Shown: in pieces, positions 5,796-6,871 of the stretch
Layout of the letters: each line of letters begins with the position of its first letter
Position numbering within the stretch: the stretch's first letter is position 1
Origin: an uncultured Deinococcales bacterium
GTDB taxonomy: Bacteria; Deinococcota; Deinococci; Deinococcales; Trueperaceae
Assembly: GCA_937934635.1 (NCBI GenBank)
Contig: CALGZD010000018.1
Span: forward strand, 1-6,871
Direction of reading: 5' to 3'
Length of the DNA: 6,871 bases
Position numbers and translations under genes: made by a program
The notes under the pieces: generated by a model
The model's database searches: none
Told to the model about the DNA's origin: nothing
What the model saw: the letters and a program-made list of their open reading frames with translations, nothing else

Positions 5796-6871
5796 ATGAA
5801 TATAAAAGATGCAGCATACAAGCATGAAGATGCTTTTTTAAAGACGCTTACAGACATCGTGATGATTGAAACGCCAACCAGCGACAAAGCTGCCTGTGAC
5901 AAACTTGCAGACTATTTTGACACAACATTACAGGCAAGTGGCTGGCAGGTTGAGCGACTTGTAAAAACTAATGTTGGTGACCAACTCATTGCAAAGGTAA
6001 ACGGTAATGGTGGCAAAAGCAGTTTAATATTGACTCACTACGACACAGTTTGGCCCATCGGCACGATTGAAACTATGCCTCACAAACGTGATGGTGACAT
6101 CTTTTTTGGTCCTGGTATTTTTGATATGAAGGCAGGCATTGCCTTAGCTATACACGCTGTACAGCTTGCCAAAGAGCAAGGTCTTGCGCTTAGTGGTGAT
6201 GTGACCTTGTTGCTTACCTCAGATGAAGAAGTGGGTAGTGGTGAATCTAGAGACTTGATAGAAAAGCTTGCAGGCACGCACGACCAAGTTTTGGTTCTAG
6301 AACCGAGTAGGGAAGATGGCGCTTTCAAAATTGGGCGTAAAGGTGTAGGTGGTTACACCGTGAACTTTAGTGGCATTCCGTCACATGCTGGCAACAATCC
6401 TAAAGATGGCGCAAGTGCGATTCGAGAGATGGCGCACTTTTTGTTGTTTGTAGAAGATTTAGCTGATGATGAACTAGAAACTACTGCAAACCTTACGGTT
6501 GCTTCTGGCGGTAGCACAGGCAATGTAATTGCAGAAACTGCTCAAGCCTACATTGATTTACGTGTGCTGAAAGCTGGCGAGGACAAGCGTGTTGATGATG
6601 CAGTTCGGGCTTATGTGCCAAAAGACAGTCGGGTTAAGGTTGAGGTGAATGGTGGGTTGAACAGACCACCGTTAGAGCCAACGGACAAGAACAAAGCTTT
6701 GTTTGAAGAGGCGAAGGCTCACGCTGCAAGCATTGGTGTGGATTTACAGGGTTGTGTTGTTGGTGGTGGTTCGGATGGTAACTTTACTTCTGCTATGGGG
6801 ATTCCAACGCTTGATGGGGCTGGGGCTGCGGGTAGAGGACCACATGCTAGGGATGAGCAGATTCGGGTTAA
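5796..6871 (+). CDS. M20-family metallopeptidase, glutamate carboxypeptidase-like (3' end outside window)
   Basis: This is a zinc-dependent exopeptidase of the M20/carboxypeptidase G2 type, which cleaves C-terminal glutamate or other amino acids from peptides or N-acyl amino acids. The frame is open for 358 codons to the window edge with no stop. Motifs in order: LTHYDTVW (metal ligand H81, catalytic D83), GPGIFDMKAG (bridging D110), TSDEEVGSGE (catalytic E144, metal ligand E145) and LEPS (E169). The dimerisation lid follows, with H197 in IPSHAGN, and last GRGPHARDE (metal ligand H350). All five metal ligands and both catalytic residues are present, so it should be active. The family is usually about 370-415 residues, so only the last 15-50 are missing. 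No signal peptide is seen, suggesting a cytosolic enzyme. An in-frame stop at 5760 and lack of other starts fix the ATG at 5796. It is divergent from the deacetylase gene, with 161 bases between starts. Confidence 0.92.
   Translation, partial: MNIKDAAYKHEDAFLKTLTDIVMIETPTSDKAACDKLADYFDTTLQASGWQVERLVKTNVGDQLIAKVNGNGGKSSLILTHYDTVWPIGTIETMPHKRDGDIFFGPGIFDMKAGIALAIHAVQLAKEQGLALSGDVTLLLTSDEEVGSGESRDLIEKLAGTHDQVLVLEPSREDGAFKIGRKGVGGYTVNFSGIPSHAGNNPKDGASAIREMAHFLLFVEDLADDELETTANLTVASGGSTGNVIAETAQAYIDLRVLKAGEDKRVDDAVRAYVPKDSRVKVEVNGGLNRPPLEPTDKNKALFEEAKAHAASIGVDLQGCVVGGGSDGNFTSAMGIPTLDGAGAAGRGPHARDEQIRV

Noticed and set aside
6080..6328. Minus-strand 82-codon open frame
   Set aside because: It lies wholly inside the M20 peptidase, whose catalytic motifs span the same bases in the other strand.

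Overview
This is a bacterial chromosomal segment with five protein genes: four complete and one cut by the right edge. It has no RNA gene, insertion sequence, prophage, CRISPR array or mobility gene that I can recognise. The sequence leans AT-rich by eye. Genes are densely packed and use ordinary ATG starts. I cannot place the organism with confidence. The long-form (about 366 residue) transaldolase fits several unrelated phyla. Two genes appear to have leaderless, Shine-Dalgarno-free starts while two others have clear AGGA-type ribosome sites. That mix is common in phyla such as Deinococcota, Actinomycetota and Chloroflexota, but it does not decide between them.

Layout. Positions 1-390 hold no convincing gene: a hairpin terminator at the far left, a stretch with several small inverted repeats, and the terminator of the next gene. 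Transaldolase (tal, minus strand, 391-1491) follows, with its own consensus TATAAT promoter and a palindrome-rich leader. An RmlD-like NAD(P)-dependent sugar-nucleotide reductase/epimerase (minus, 1674-2585) lies upstream of tal. It is divergent from an MscS-family mechanosensitive channel (plus, 2695-3804). The channel gene meets head-on, with no spacer, a secreted protein (minus, 3805-5634) that joins an ankyrin-type N-terminus to a C-terminal NodB polysaccharide deacetylase through a repeat-rich linker. Divergent from that is an M20 metallopeptidase similar to glutamate carboxypeptidase (plus, 5796 to beyond 6871).

Functional reading. The genes do not form one operon, since strand changes separate most of them. 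A loose envelope theme is possible (sugar-nucleotide reductase, tension-gated channel, secreted polysaccharide deacetylase) beside central carbon metabolism (transaldolase) and peptide/amino-acid turnover (M20). I see no strong evidence for a new multi-gene system. The most unusual items are the ankyrin-NodB fusion with in-frame tandem repeats, the cluster of TTTGTG half-sites in the tal leader, short tandem duplications at several gene boundaries (three of them with a 16-base period), and the apparent leaderless starts.
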